NCBI GenBank assembly: GCA_025458365.1
Contig: JALOSP010000093.1
Span: 1-6,090, forward strand
Direction: 5' to 3'
Origin: Hyphomonadaceae bacterium
Lineage (GTDB): Bacteria; Pseudomonadota; Alphaproteobacteria; Caulobacterales; Aquidulcibacteraceae
Length of the DNA: 6,090 nt
The notes below the pieces were generated by a model. It had not been told where the DNA came from and made no database searches. It saw only the letters and a list, made by a program, of their open reading frames with translations. Below are positions 1-6,028 of this stretch, piece by piece. The stretch's first letter is position 1, and every line of letters begins with the position of its first letter. The position numbers were made by a program, and so were the translations under genes.

Positions 1-261
1 GGACCGGTGAACTGGTATCGCAACTTCACCCGCAACTGGCATGCCTGCGAGCATATCGCCGATCATGTGGTCCAGCCGGCCTTGATGATCATGGCAGAAA
101 ACGATGTGGTTTTGCCGCCATCCATGGCCGACGGGATGGAAAAATATGTGCCTGATCTCGAGCGCGTGCTGATCACCGGTTGTGGCCACTGGACCCAGCA
201 GGAGAAGCCCGCCGAGACCACTTCGGCCATCGCGGACTGGATCAGGCGGCGGTTTGGCTGA
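1..261 (+). CDS. Epoxide-hydrolase-type alpha/beta hydrolase, C-terminal part (5' end outside window)
   Basis: The frame is open from base 1 to a TGA at 259-261 and encodes the last 86 residues of an alpha/beta-hydrolase-fold enzyme. It opens with GPVNWYRN, which matches the lid segment of soluble epoxide hydrolases; the Tyr there is normally one of two that polarise the epoxide oxygen. Next comes a core strand ending in AENDVVLPP, whose Asp (about residue 35 of the fragment) is in the place of the acid member of the triad. GCGHWTQQEKP follows, with the catalytic His at about residue 63. The nucleophilic Asp and first lid Tyr would lie upstream and cannot be checked. Family members are about 300-330 residues, so roughly 230 are missing. 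Expected role: cytoplasmic hydrolysis of epoxides to diols; the substrate is unknown. A haloalkane dehalogenase or other related hydrolase is less likely given the NWYR lid motif. The 3' end overlaps the convergent kinase gene by 20 bp. Confidence 0.88.
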   Translation, partial: GPVNWYRNFTRNWHACEHIADHVVQPALMIMAENDVVLPPSMADGMEKYVPDLERVLITGCGHWTQQEKPAETTSAIADWIRRRFG

Positions 262-2869
262 GCCCTTCAGGCTGGCCTGGCTGCGAATCTGCCGCAGCCT
301 GATCCAGCAATTCACTGACCGCACCAACCAGCCGGTCCGGCGTGTAGGGCTTGGCGATGTGGGCATCGGCCCCGGCGGCCAAGGCTTCGATCCGGTGCTG
401 TTCCATGGCATTGGCGGTCACTGCGGCCATCGGGGTGCGGGCCTGACCGGTTTCCTGTTCGTGGGCCCGGATCAGGCGCATGGCAGTCAACCCGTCCATC
501 ACAGGCATTTGCAAATCCATCAGCACCACATCGTAAGAAGCCGATTTGAATGCATCGACCGCTTCCTGCCCATTCTCGCACAGGGTGAGGTCCACACCGA
601 GCGGGGCGAGGACCAGACGCAAGACCTCGCGGTTTGTCGGGTGGTCATCCGCCGCCAGCACGCGCAGCAAGGCCTTATCCTCTGCCGGAGAGGAGGAGGT
701 TTCACCCTGGACGGGAGCTGGAGTTTCGAGTGCTGCGCAGTCCAGTTCCAGGACCATCGTAAATGTCGTGCCCTGTCCGACGCGACTGGTCAGCGTGATC
801 TTGCCACCCATCAGACCTGCGAGGGACTGGGCGATTGCAAGGCCAAGGCCGCTGCCGCCATGCAGGCGTGTGATTGACCCGTCCAATTGCTCGAACCGGT
901 TGAACAGGCTGGCAACCTGATCCTCCGGAATGCCTGTGCCAGTGTCGGCAACGTCGATCTGCACGGCCAACCGCCCGTCGTGACTGTCACTTGCAGGTCT
1001 GGCATCAAGAGTGACAGTCACGCCACCCACGTGGGTAAATTTGACCGCATTGGACACAAGATTGGTGACAACCTGACTGAGCCTGACCGGGTCGGCAGAT
1101 ACAACAAGGTCTGGGTCAATCGAAAAATCGACGCACAGGGCGATGCCTTTTTCGGCTGCCTTGAGCTGGAACAGATCGACCGAAGAACGCACCAGCGAAG
1201 GCAGATTGACCGGCTGGCAATTGATCTCCAATCGCCCGCTTTCCACCCGTGCGAGATCGAGAACGTCATTGACCACAGCCGACAGAGCCGTCCCGGATGC
1301 CTGGATCAGACCGGTCATCTCGCGCTGGCGCGGGTCCAGATCGCTCTGCGCCAGAAGATCGGCTACCGCCAGGATCCCGTGCAAAGGCGTACGGATTTCA
1401 TGGCTCATATTGGCCAGGAAGCTGGATTTCGCCCTGCTGGCAGCCTCGGCAGCATTCAGCGCACCGGCCAAGGCCTCGCGTCGTGCAACCTCATCGGTGA
1501 TATCTGTGGACAGCGCCGTGATGACACCCATGCCCCGGTCGCCGTTTCCTGGTGTGACCAGCAGGCGGGTGCGGACCCATCCCTGCTCGCGACCTTCGAT
1601 TTCGATCCGATGCTCGATCTCGACGGGCTTGCCGCTGGCCATGACTTGCGGACCCAATGCGGCAACCATGGCACGGTCATCAGGATGTACCCGCTCCATG
1701 ACTGCAGCCATGAGGTCCGTGCCAAAGTCCGGCTCGCGCCCCAGGAATTCGCGCATCGCGCCGATGGCAAATGAGCGCCCGGTCTGGAAATCGTGTTCCC
1801 ACAGCGCTGTTCCACCCGCCGAAAGGGCCACTTCGAGCCGCCGTTCGAGTGCCTCCATCTTGCGATGATTGGCGCGAAGGGCGGTCTCGTCGATGACCGC
1901 GCCATGAATGCGCCAGACCGCGCCCTCGCGATCCGTGGTCGGCATGATGATTGCCCGCACGTGGCGCTCGTTGCCATCGCCGCAGCGGATCGCATAATCG
2001 TGGGTGAGTGGCTCACCTCTGGCGACTGCCGCCAGCAGTTCGGCCCGGCGCGCCGCCCCGGAACCGTCGCTGACCTGAGCTTCGATGTCTTCGAGGCCCA
2101 GCGGGGGCAGGTCCGGGTCGTGCCCGAAAATCCGGTACATGCCCGGCGACCACACGAGCGGGCCAGACTGGTCGGCTTCAAAGAAGCCAAGCCCGGCCTC
2201 GGTTTCCAGCTGGGTGCGGAAGGCCTTCTCAGCGTCACGCAACGCCAGCTCGGCTTCCAGCGCCTGTGTTTTCTGCAACAGGGCTTCTTCGGTCTTCATC
2301 GAGCGACGCATCCACCGGGCCAGAGTCCAGGCCACAGTGGCCACAGTGAGGACGACAGCAATCGCCAGAAGGATCAGTGTCGACTGCGGCGCACGGACGT
2401 TGAAGTTGAACGTCACCGCCAGATACATCCCCGCCAGCGGGGCAAGCGACAACACCAGCAACCACGGTCGCGTTGCGAGTTGGACCGTGAGCACCATGGC
2501 ATTGAGGATCAAGAGCCCCAGACCCAACGATGCCGAGCCCGGTTCGCCTGTCTTGCCGATGGCGTAGACCACGCCGCTACACAGAAGTGACCGGACAAAG
2601 ACCGCGAGGGCGACCAGCCGCACGGCAAAGGCCTCGCGCGAACTCTCTTGGTGAAACAGTGACCGGAACAGGAAATTGAGTGCATTTTCAAGGCTCAAGA
2701 CCGCAACCAGCAGCACCGCACCGGTCTGCCAGTGGCCCAGCGCCGCAAAGATCAGCGCGGTCAGGCCGTGATACATCAAGCCTGCCAGAGGCGGCACATG
2801 CATACCGGCCAGAAACGTCTGGAACGGGGTGTGGCTCTTTGTCGGCGGGCCGGACGTCTCTGAACCCAT
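242..2869 (-). CDS. Membrane-bound PAS-PAS hybrid sensor histidine kinase with C-terminal receiver domain
   Basis: This is an 875-residue inner-membrane two-component sensor. Residues about 28-186 form roughly six hydrophobic helices, with no signal peptide or large periplasmic loop. A coiled-coil-like stretch (about 190-220) leads to two PAS-type domains, about 222-335 and 343-460; the first has WSPGMYRIFG and the second VHPDDR. HisKA follows with FLANMSHEIRTPLHG, phospho-acceptor His490. The ATPase domain has an N box (TNLVSNAVKF, Asn603/Asn607), DTGTGIP at 642-648, an F box (LFNRFEQ) and GGSGLGLA at 671-678. The receiver (about 735-855) has Asp741/Asp742, phospho-acceptor Asp785 in LMDLQMP, Thr818 and Lys840. 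All key residues are present, so it should be active in autophosphorylation and intramolecular His-to-Asp transfer. There is no HPt domain, so a separate phosphotransfer protein and output regulator would be needed; none is adjacent. The ATG at 2869 is preceded by AGGG at a 7-base spacing. The signal sensed is unknown. Confidence 0.96.
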   Translation of the reverse strand: MGSETSGPPTKSHTPFQTFLAGMHVPPLAGLMYHGLTALIFAALGHWQTGAVLLVAVLSLENALNFLFRSLFHQESSREAFAVRLVALAVFVRSLLCSGVVYAIGKTGEPGSASLGLGLLILNAMVLTVQLATRPWLLVLSLAPLAGMYLAVTFNFNVRAPQSTLILLAIAVVLTVATVAWTLARWMRRSMKTEEALLQKTQALEAELALRDAEKAFRTQLETEAGLGFFEADQSGPLVWSPGMYRIFGHDPDLPPLGLEDIEAQVSDGSGAARRAELLAAVARGEPLTHDYAIRCGDGNERHVRAIIMPTTDREGAVWRIHGAVIDETALRANHRKMEALERRLEVALSAGGTALWEHDFQTGRSFAIGAMREFLGREPDFGTDLMAAVMERVHPDDRAMVAALGPQVMASGKPVEIEHRIEIEGREQGWVRTRLLVTPGNGDRGMGVITALSTDITDEVARREALAGALNAAEAASRAKSSFLANMSHEIRTPLHGILAVADLLAQSDLDPRQREMTGLIQASGTALSAVVNDVLDLARVESGRLEINCQPVNLPSLVRSSVDLFQLKAAEKGIALCVDFSIDPDLVVSADPVRLSQVVTNLVSNAVKFTHVGGVTVTLDARPASDSHDGRLAVQIDVADTGTGIPEDQVASLFNRFEQLDGSITRLHGGSGLGLAIAQSLAGLMGGKITLTSRVGQGTTFTMVLELDCAALETPAPVQGETSSSPAEDKALLRVLAADDHPTNREVLRLVLAPLGVDLTLCENGQEAVDAFKSASYDVVLMDLQMPVMDGLTAMRLIRAHEQETGQARTPMAAVTANAMEQHRIEALAAGADAHIAKPYTPDRLVGAVSELLDQAAADSQPGQPEGLSQTAA
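979..1022. repeat. Perfect 13-bp inverted repeat inside the kinase gene
   Basis: CGTGACTGTCACT (979-991) is the exact reverse complement of AGTGACAGTCACG (1010-1022), with an 18-base centre. It lies in the part of the kinase gene encoding the ATPase domain, across a variable segment (VTVTLDARPASDSHDGR) that follows the N box. It keeps the reading frame open. It may form a hairpin in the kinase mRNA or be a binding or recombination site. Confidence 0.7.
2330..2347. repeat. 9-bp tandem duplication in the kinase gene
   Basis: GGCCACAGT occurs twice head to tail. On the coding (minus) strand the two copies encode the repeated Thr-Val-Ala in LTVATVAWT, within the last predicted membrane helix. 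The frame is kept, as expected of a small slippage event. Confidence 0.6.
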
Positions 2870-2876
2870 GAGTAAA

Positions 2877-2880
2877 CCCT
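2877..2880 (-). promoter_or_regulatory. Ribosome binding site of the hybrid kinase
   Basis: On the minus strand AGGG lies 7 bases before the ATG at 2869-2867. It supports this start over internal Met codons such as residue 23, and it lets the N-terminus carry a short hydrophilic cytoplasmic stretch before the first membrane helix. Confidence 0.6.
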
Positions 2881-2887
2881 ACGCGAG

Positions 2888-2916
2888 ATGCTAAACGCTA
2901 CCCGAGGTCAGGTGAA
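2888..2916 (-). promoter_or_regulatory. Possible sigma-70-type promoter for the kinase gene
   Basis: Read on the minus strand, TTCACC (2916-2911) and TAGCAT (2893-2888) are separated by 17 bases. Each matches the consensus at 4 of 6 positions. Transcription would start very close to the AGGG ribosome binding site and give a leader of only about a dozen bases. The match is weak and is offered as the best candidate in the divergent spacer, not as a firm call. Confidence 0.22.
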
Positions 2917-3070
2917 GGGAGACTTAAAACCTGATGGCTGTCCGCAGCAGGTTATTGCGAGTTTTGTCTCATGGGCCGGCCGAACCGGGCAGTGGTGGCG
3001 AAACGCTGGTCCGGGATGCTGATTGCAGGAACAGGTTGCGCGCGTGTCCGCGCTGGTTCATGTCCGTCTG

Positions 3071-4054
3071 ATGCCAGATTCCGGCCCGATCCGACGCCTG
3101 CTCCACCCGCCATTGGAGCCCTATCGCAGCTTCACCATGAAGGCAGGCAGCCTGCACACGATCTATGCTGAAGAGGCCGGATCCGGCGACGGCATCCCGG
3201 TGATGTGCCTGCACGGCGGGCCCGGTGGCGGGATCAGCCCGGACATGCGCCGGTTCTTCGATCCGCGGCGCTGGCGGATGATCCTGTTCGACCAACGCGG
3301 CTGTGGCCGCTCCACCCCCCATGCTGAACTGCGCGAGAACACGACGTGGGACCTTGTCGCCGACATGGAGGCGCTCCGCGTCTCGCTGGGCATCGAGAAG
3401 ATGGTGCTGTTCGGCGGGTCCTGGGGCTCCACCCTGGCACTGGCCTATGCGGTGACCCACCCGGAGCGGGTGGCCGGGCTGATCTTGCGGGGAATCTTTC
3501 TGGTCACAAATGCCGAAATCTTATGGTTCTACCAATCTGGCGCGAGCCAGATTTATCCCGACGCCTACGACCGTTACATTGCTCCCATCCCTGAGGGAGA
3601 GCGCGGCGATCTGCTCTCGGCTTTCCACGCACGGCTGACCGCCGCAGACCGCGACACGCGGATTACGGCGGCCCGCGCCTGGTCCCGCTGGGAGGGCGAT
3701 GCCTTGTCGATCCGTGGCCCGGATGCCCGTCCCAACCGGTTTGAAGACGACAGGTTTGTGGAGGCGTTTGCCCGCATCGAGTGTCATTACTTCACCAACG
3801 GCGGATTCCTGCCGCATGACGGCTGGCTGCTGGAGCAGGCAGGCGAGAAATTGAAGGGCATTCCGGGCCGCATCGTGCATGGCCGGTTTGATGTGCTCAC
3901 CCCGCTGGCCTCGGCCTGGGCGCTGAAGACGGCCTGGCCGGATGCGACGCTGGAAATCGTGCCCGATGCCGGACACGCCAGCCTCGAACCGGGCATCGTG
4001 GACGGGCTGGTGCGCGCCTGCGAGGACATGGCCGAACTGGTGGGGCGGGCATGA
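3071..4054 (+). CDS. pip: Prolyl iminopeptidase (proline aminopeptidase, peptidase family S33)
   Basis: This cytoplasmic serine peptidase removes N-terminal proline from peptides. From the ATG at 3071 it has 327 residues, normal for the family. Near the start LHPPLEPY matches the usual LYPPIEPY opening. HGGPGGG (about 48-54) forms the oxyanion region, DQRGCGRS (74-81) is a family signature, and GGSWGS (115-120) is the nucleophile elbow with Ser117. The triad is completed by Asp274 in HGRFD and His302 in AGHAS. Glu208 in SRWEG and Glu237 in ARIECHYF correspond to the glutamates that bind the substrate amino group in the Serratia enzyme, which separates this from generic hydrolases. The start is uncertain: in-frame TTG at 3023 and GTG at 3044 would add 16 or 9 residues and have weak purine-rich sequences upstream, whereas 3071 has no clear Shine-Dalgarno but fits family length. 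Its stop overlaps the next start (ATGA), implying a shared transcript. Confidence 0.93.
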   Translation: MPDSGPIRRLLHPPLEPYRSFTMKAGSLHTIYAEEAGSGDGIPVMCLHGGPGGGISPDMRRFFDPRRWRMILFDQRGCGRSTPHAELRENTTWDLVADMEALRVSLGIEKMVLFGGSWGSTLALAYAVTHPERVAGLILRGIFLVTNAEILWFYQSGASQIYPDAYDRYIAPIPEGERGDLLSAFHARLTAADRDTRITAARAWSRWEGDALSIRGPDARPNRFEDDRFVEAFARIECHYFTNGGFLPHDGWLLEQAGEKLKGIPGRIVHGRFDVLTPLASAWALKTAWPDATLEIVPDAGHASLEPGIVDGLVRACEDMAELVGRA

Positions 4055-4899
4055 TCCCAGCTGCTTCCACCTTGAGCCGACGGGGTGTGGTCGAGATGAG
4101 CGGGCCGGACGCCGTCGCGCTGCTGGATGGTCTGGCCACCAACGATATCACCCGCGCCGACACTCACACCGCAGTGCATGCGCTGGTGCTGACCCCGCAG
4201 GGCAAGTTCTCGTTTGACCTGTTCGTGCACCGCCCCGCCCCGGACAGGCTGCTGGTCGATGTGTCCGACCCTGCCGGGTTTGCCCGCAAGATGATGATGC
4301 ACCGGCTGCGGGCGCAGGTGAAAATTGCTGACATGTCCGCCGATTTGGCCGTTGTTTCTGCGCCCGATGGCACTGCAAAGGGGGGCGCCATTGCTGGAGC
4401 ACCCGACCCGCGCGCCACCGAGGTCAACCGGCTGCAGCTTGGCTGGCGCGGGATTGTGCCGGTGTCAGCAGCACCCCCCGCCGCCGATGTGGCATGGGAC
4501 TGCTGGAGGCTCGAACAGGGCGTGCCTGACCTGGGCCGCGACATGGCGATTGATGGCGACTTTGCGCTGGAAGGCCTGCTCGAAGAACTGGACGGAGTGG
4601 ATTTCCACAAGGGCTGCTATGTCGGTCAGGAAATGACCAGCCGGATGAAGCGCCGCACCACGGTGCGCAACAAGCTGACCCGTGTCCGCTATGACGGCCC
4701 TGCCCCCGCGCATGGCACCGCCATCGAGGCAGACGGCTGGCAGGTCGGCCAGATGCGCACTGGTGTGGATGATGTTGGCATCGCCCTGATCCGCCATGAC
4801 CGGGCCGCCAAGGCGCTGGCCGATGGACATGCGCTGATGGCGGGTGATGTGGCGGTACGGCTGGATGTGCCGGACTGGCTGCTGTTGCCGCAGGGGTGA
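4051..4899 (+). CDS. ygfZ: YgfZ/GcvT-domain folate-binding protein (Fe-S protein maintenance)
   Basis: This 282-residue protein belongs to the YgfZ family, related to the aminomethyltransferase GcvT but not a glycine-cleavage enzyme. The signature is KGCYVGQE at residues 187-194, with the family's conserved Cys at 189. The N-terminal part (RGVVEMSGPDAVALLDGLAT, then TPQGKFSFDLF at about 48-58) matches the GcvT-like folate-binding fold, and GVDFHKG precedes the signature as usual. The length is typical: somewhat shorter than the E. coli protein and much shorter than GcvT. Known role of the family: tetrahydrofolate-dependent support of Fe-S enzymes such as the tRNA-modifying MiaB, in the cytoplasm. 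The ATG at 4051 overlaps the stop of the iminopeptidase gene by 4 bp, so its translation is probably coupled to that gene. No separate ribosome binding site or promoter is obvious beyond a G-rich stretch (GGGGCGGG) just before the start. Confidence 0.92.
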   Translation: MIPAASTLSRRGVVEMSGPDAVALLDGLATNDITRADTHTAVHALVLTPQGKFSFDLFVHRPAPDRLLVDVSDPAGFARKMMMHRLRAQVKIADMSADLAVVSAPDGTAKGGAIAGAPDPRATEVNRLQLGWRGIVPVSAAPPAADVAWDCWRLEQGVPDLGRDMAIDGDFALEGLLEELDGVDFHKGCYVGQEMTSRMKRRTTVRNKLTRVRYDGPAPAHGTAIEADGWQVGQMRTGVDDVGIALIRHDRAAKALADGHALMAGDVAVRLDVPDWLLLPQG

Positions 4900-4921
4900 G
4901 CATCTGACGCCGCGTGACGGC

Positions 4922-4949
4922 TTGCCCTGTGCGCGACAGCCGCTAGGTT
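4922..4949 (+). promoter_or_regulatory. Possible promoter for the nitronate monooxygenase gene
   Basis: TTGCCC (4922-4927) and TAGGTT (4944-4949) are separated by 16 bases in the 91-bp gap after ygfZ. A start about 7 bases downstream would give a leader of roughly 35 bases to the ATG at 4991 and place the Shine-Dalgarno inside it. The same start would leave only about 14 bases before the alternative ATG at 4970. The boxes are imperfect, and the gene may also be read through from the operon upstream. Confidence 0.28.
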
Positions 4950-4975
4950 GCGGGCCAAGAACACAACCCATGCTT

Positions 4976-4981
4976 CAGGAA
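4976..4981 (+). promoter_or_regulatory. Ribosome binding site of the nitronate monooxygenase gene
   Basis: CAGGAA ends 9 bases before the ATG at 4991, good spacing for a Shine-Dalgarno element. This decides the start: the in-frame ATG at 4970 has no purine-rich sequence at the right distance, and protein similarity to the family begins only after the second Met (SVPPVLSRLRIPVIGAP). Confidence 0.55.
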
Positions 4982-4990
4982 ACACCGTCC

Positions 4991-5953
4991 ATGTCCGTGC
5001 CGCCCGTGCTTAGCCGTCTGCGCATCCCCGTCATCGGAGCGCCGCTGTTCATCATCTCCAACCCGGATCTGGTGATTGCCCAGTGCAAGGCAGGTGTGGT
5101 CGGCAGTTTCCCGGCGCTCAATGCTCGCCCTGCCCCGGTGCTGCATGAGTGGCTCGACCGGATCACGACCGAGCTTGGCGAATACAACGACAAGAATCCC
5201 GACCGGCCGGCAGCGCCGTTTGCGGTGAACCAGATCGTGCACCGCACCAATGACCGGCTGATGCATGACGTGGAAGCCTGCGTGAAGTTCAAGGTGCCGG
5301 TGGTGATCACCAGCCTGGGGGCGCGCGAGGACGTCAATCAGGCGATCCAGTCCTATGGCGGGATCACGCTGCACGACATCATCTCCAACACATTTGCCAG
5401 AAAAGCCATCGAGAAGGGCGCAACCGGACTGATCGCCGTGGCGGCCGGGGCCGGTGGACATGCGGGCACGATTTCGCCCTTTGCGCTGGTGCAGGAAATC
5501 CGCGAGTGGTTTGACGGGCCGCTGGCATTGTCCGGCTCGATCGCCTCAGGTGCTGCGGTGCTGGGTGCACAGGCCATGGGTGCCGATTTCGGCTATATCG
5601 GCTCGGCCTTTATCGCCACTGACGAAGCCAATGCCGAGGAAGCCTACAAGCAGATGATCGTGGACAGCAAGGCCGACGATATCGTCTATTCCAACCTGTT
5701 CACCGGCATCCATGGCAATTATCTGAAGCCCTCGGTGGTCAATGCCGGGCTTGATCCCGACAATCTGCCGGTATCTGACCCTTCGGCAATGAACTTCGGT
5801 TCAGGTGGCAACACCGACAAGAAGGCCTGGCGTGATATCTGGGGCTGTGGCCAGGGGATTGGCGCTGTGAAGTCCATTGGTCCGGCTGCAGTGATGATCG
5901 ACCGTCTGGTGGCGGAGTATGAAGCAGCCAAGGCAAGGCTGCTGGCGGCTTGA
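4991..5953 (+). CDS. Nitronate monooxygenase / 2-nitropropane dioxygenase family flavoprotein
   Basis: From the ATG at 4991 this is a 320-residue FMN-dependent TIM-barrel protein. It opens with LRIPVIGAPLFIISNPDLV, the usual first strand and active-site loop. KVPVVITSLG (about 101-110) is a central strand. GAGGHAGT (153-160) is the phosphate/flavin loop with the His that acts as catalytic base in characterised nitronate monooxygenases. LALSGSIASGAAVLGAQAMG (about 178-197) and GYIGSAFIAT (201-210) form the C-terminal FMN phosphate-binding half. Expected reaction: oxidation of alkyl nitronates to carbonyl compounds plus nitrite with O2. Many family members, including ones with NADH:quinone reductase activity, have other or unknown substrates, so the name gives the family and not a proven activity. 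The protein is soluble, with no signal peptide. It lies 91 bp after ygfZ in the same direction and is followed by a strong hairpin, consistent with the end of a transcription unit. An upstream in-frame ATG at 4970 would add 7 residues. Confidence 0.9.
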   Translation: MSVPPVLSRLRIPVIGAPLFIISNPDLVIAQCKAGVVGSFPALNARPAPVLHEWLDRITTELGEYNDKNPDRPAAPFAVNQIVHRTNDRLMHDVEACVKFKVPVVITSLGAREDVNQAIQSYGGITLHDIISNTFARKAIEKGATGLIAVAAGAGGHAGTISPFALVQEIREWFDGPLALSGSIASGAAVLGAQAMGADFGYIGSAFIATDEANAEEAYKQMIVDSKADDIVYSNLFTGIHGNYLKPSVVNAGLDPDNLPVSDPSAMNFGSGGNTDKKAWRDIWGCGQGIGAVKSIGPAAVMIDRLVAEYEAAKARLLAA

Positions 5954-5962
5954 GTTTCACCC

Positions 5963-5993
5963 AGCCCTTTCCCTACGGCATGGGGAGAGGGCT
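5963..5993 (+). terminator. Stem-loop, probable transcription terminator after the nitronate monooxygenase gene
   Basis: AGCCCTTTCCC (5963-5973) pairs over 11 positions with GGGAGAGGGCT (5983-5993), with one G-U pair and a 9-base loop. It begins 9 bases after the stop codon. The strength and position suit a terminator or 3'-end stabiliser. It lacks a real T tract (TACATC follows), so Rho-independent termination would be weak. CCCT(C/T)TCCC...GGGGAGAGGG palindromes are also common as dispersed elements in GC-rich proteobacteria, so it may be a copy of such a repeat. Confidence 0.55.
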
Positions 5994-6028
5994 TACATCG
6001 GTCCTATCCCACCCGATCCCAACCGCCC

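Larger units (their letters stand above)
2870..3070. other. Divergent intergenic spacer between kinase and iminopeptidase genes
   Basis: This 201-bp spacer separates two divergently transcribed genes, so it must hold the kinase promoter and probably the promoter of the rightward pair. I see no gene in it: the short frames from 2971 (plus) and up to 3460 (minus) are shadows of the iminopeptidase region. A bulged stem (AACCT 2928-2932 with AGGTT 2949-2953, and inside it GCTG 2937-2940 with CAGC 2945-2948) could be a protein site or chance. No convincing promoter for the rightward gene was found. Part of the right end could be coding if the peptidase starts at 3023 or 3044. Confidence 0.5.

Noticed and set aside
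2429..2442. CCCCG-CCAG-CGGGG palindrome in the kinase gene
   Set aside because: A short GC-only palindrome in GC-rich coding sequence is common by chance and is explained by Ala/Gly/Leu codons.
182..2590. Long plus-strand open frames opposite the kinase (for example 182-877, 887-1774, 1793-2590)
   Set aside because: They are antisense shadows of a GC-rich gene. They show no recognisable motif, are rich in Arg/Gln/His typical of wrong-frame translation, and lie opposite a kinase with every family motif intact.
2928..2953. Bulged inverted repeat in the divergent spacer (AACCT/AGGTT around GCTG/CAGC)
   Set aside because: Arms of 5 and 4 bp with a 4-base bulge are expected by chance, so I mention it only within the spacer description.
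2971..3171. 66-residue plus-strand frame starting at ATG 2971
   Set aside because: It overlaps the iminopeptidase in another frame, has no Shine-Dalgarno, and codes for a composition unlike a real protein.
2969..3460. 163-residue minus-strand open frame across the iminopeptidase start
   Set aside because: It is antisense to a clear S33 peptidase, with low-complexity Arg/Pro/Gln-rich composition and no ribosome binding site or motif.
4909..4939. Two small hairpins (GCCG/CGGC and CTGT/ACAG) after ygfZ as a terminator
   Set aside because: Stems of only 4 bp and no T run; too weak to call a terminator.
4844..4990. N-terminal extension of the nitronate monooxygenase back to 4844 or 4970
   Set aside because: The extension to 4844 would overlap the ygfZ end and is Cys/Arg-rich; the 4970 start lacks a ribosome binding site. 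The start at 4991 has CAGGAA at good spacing and matches the family N-terminus.
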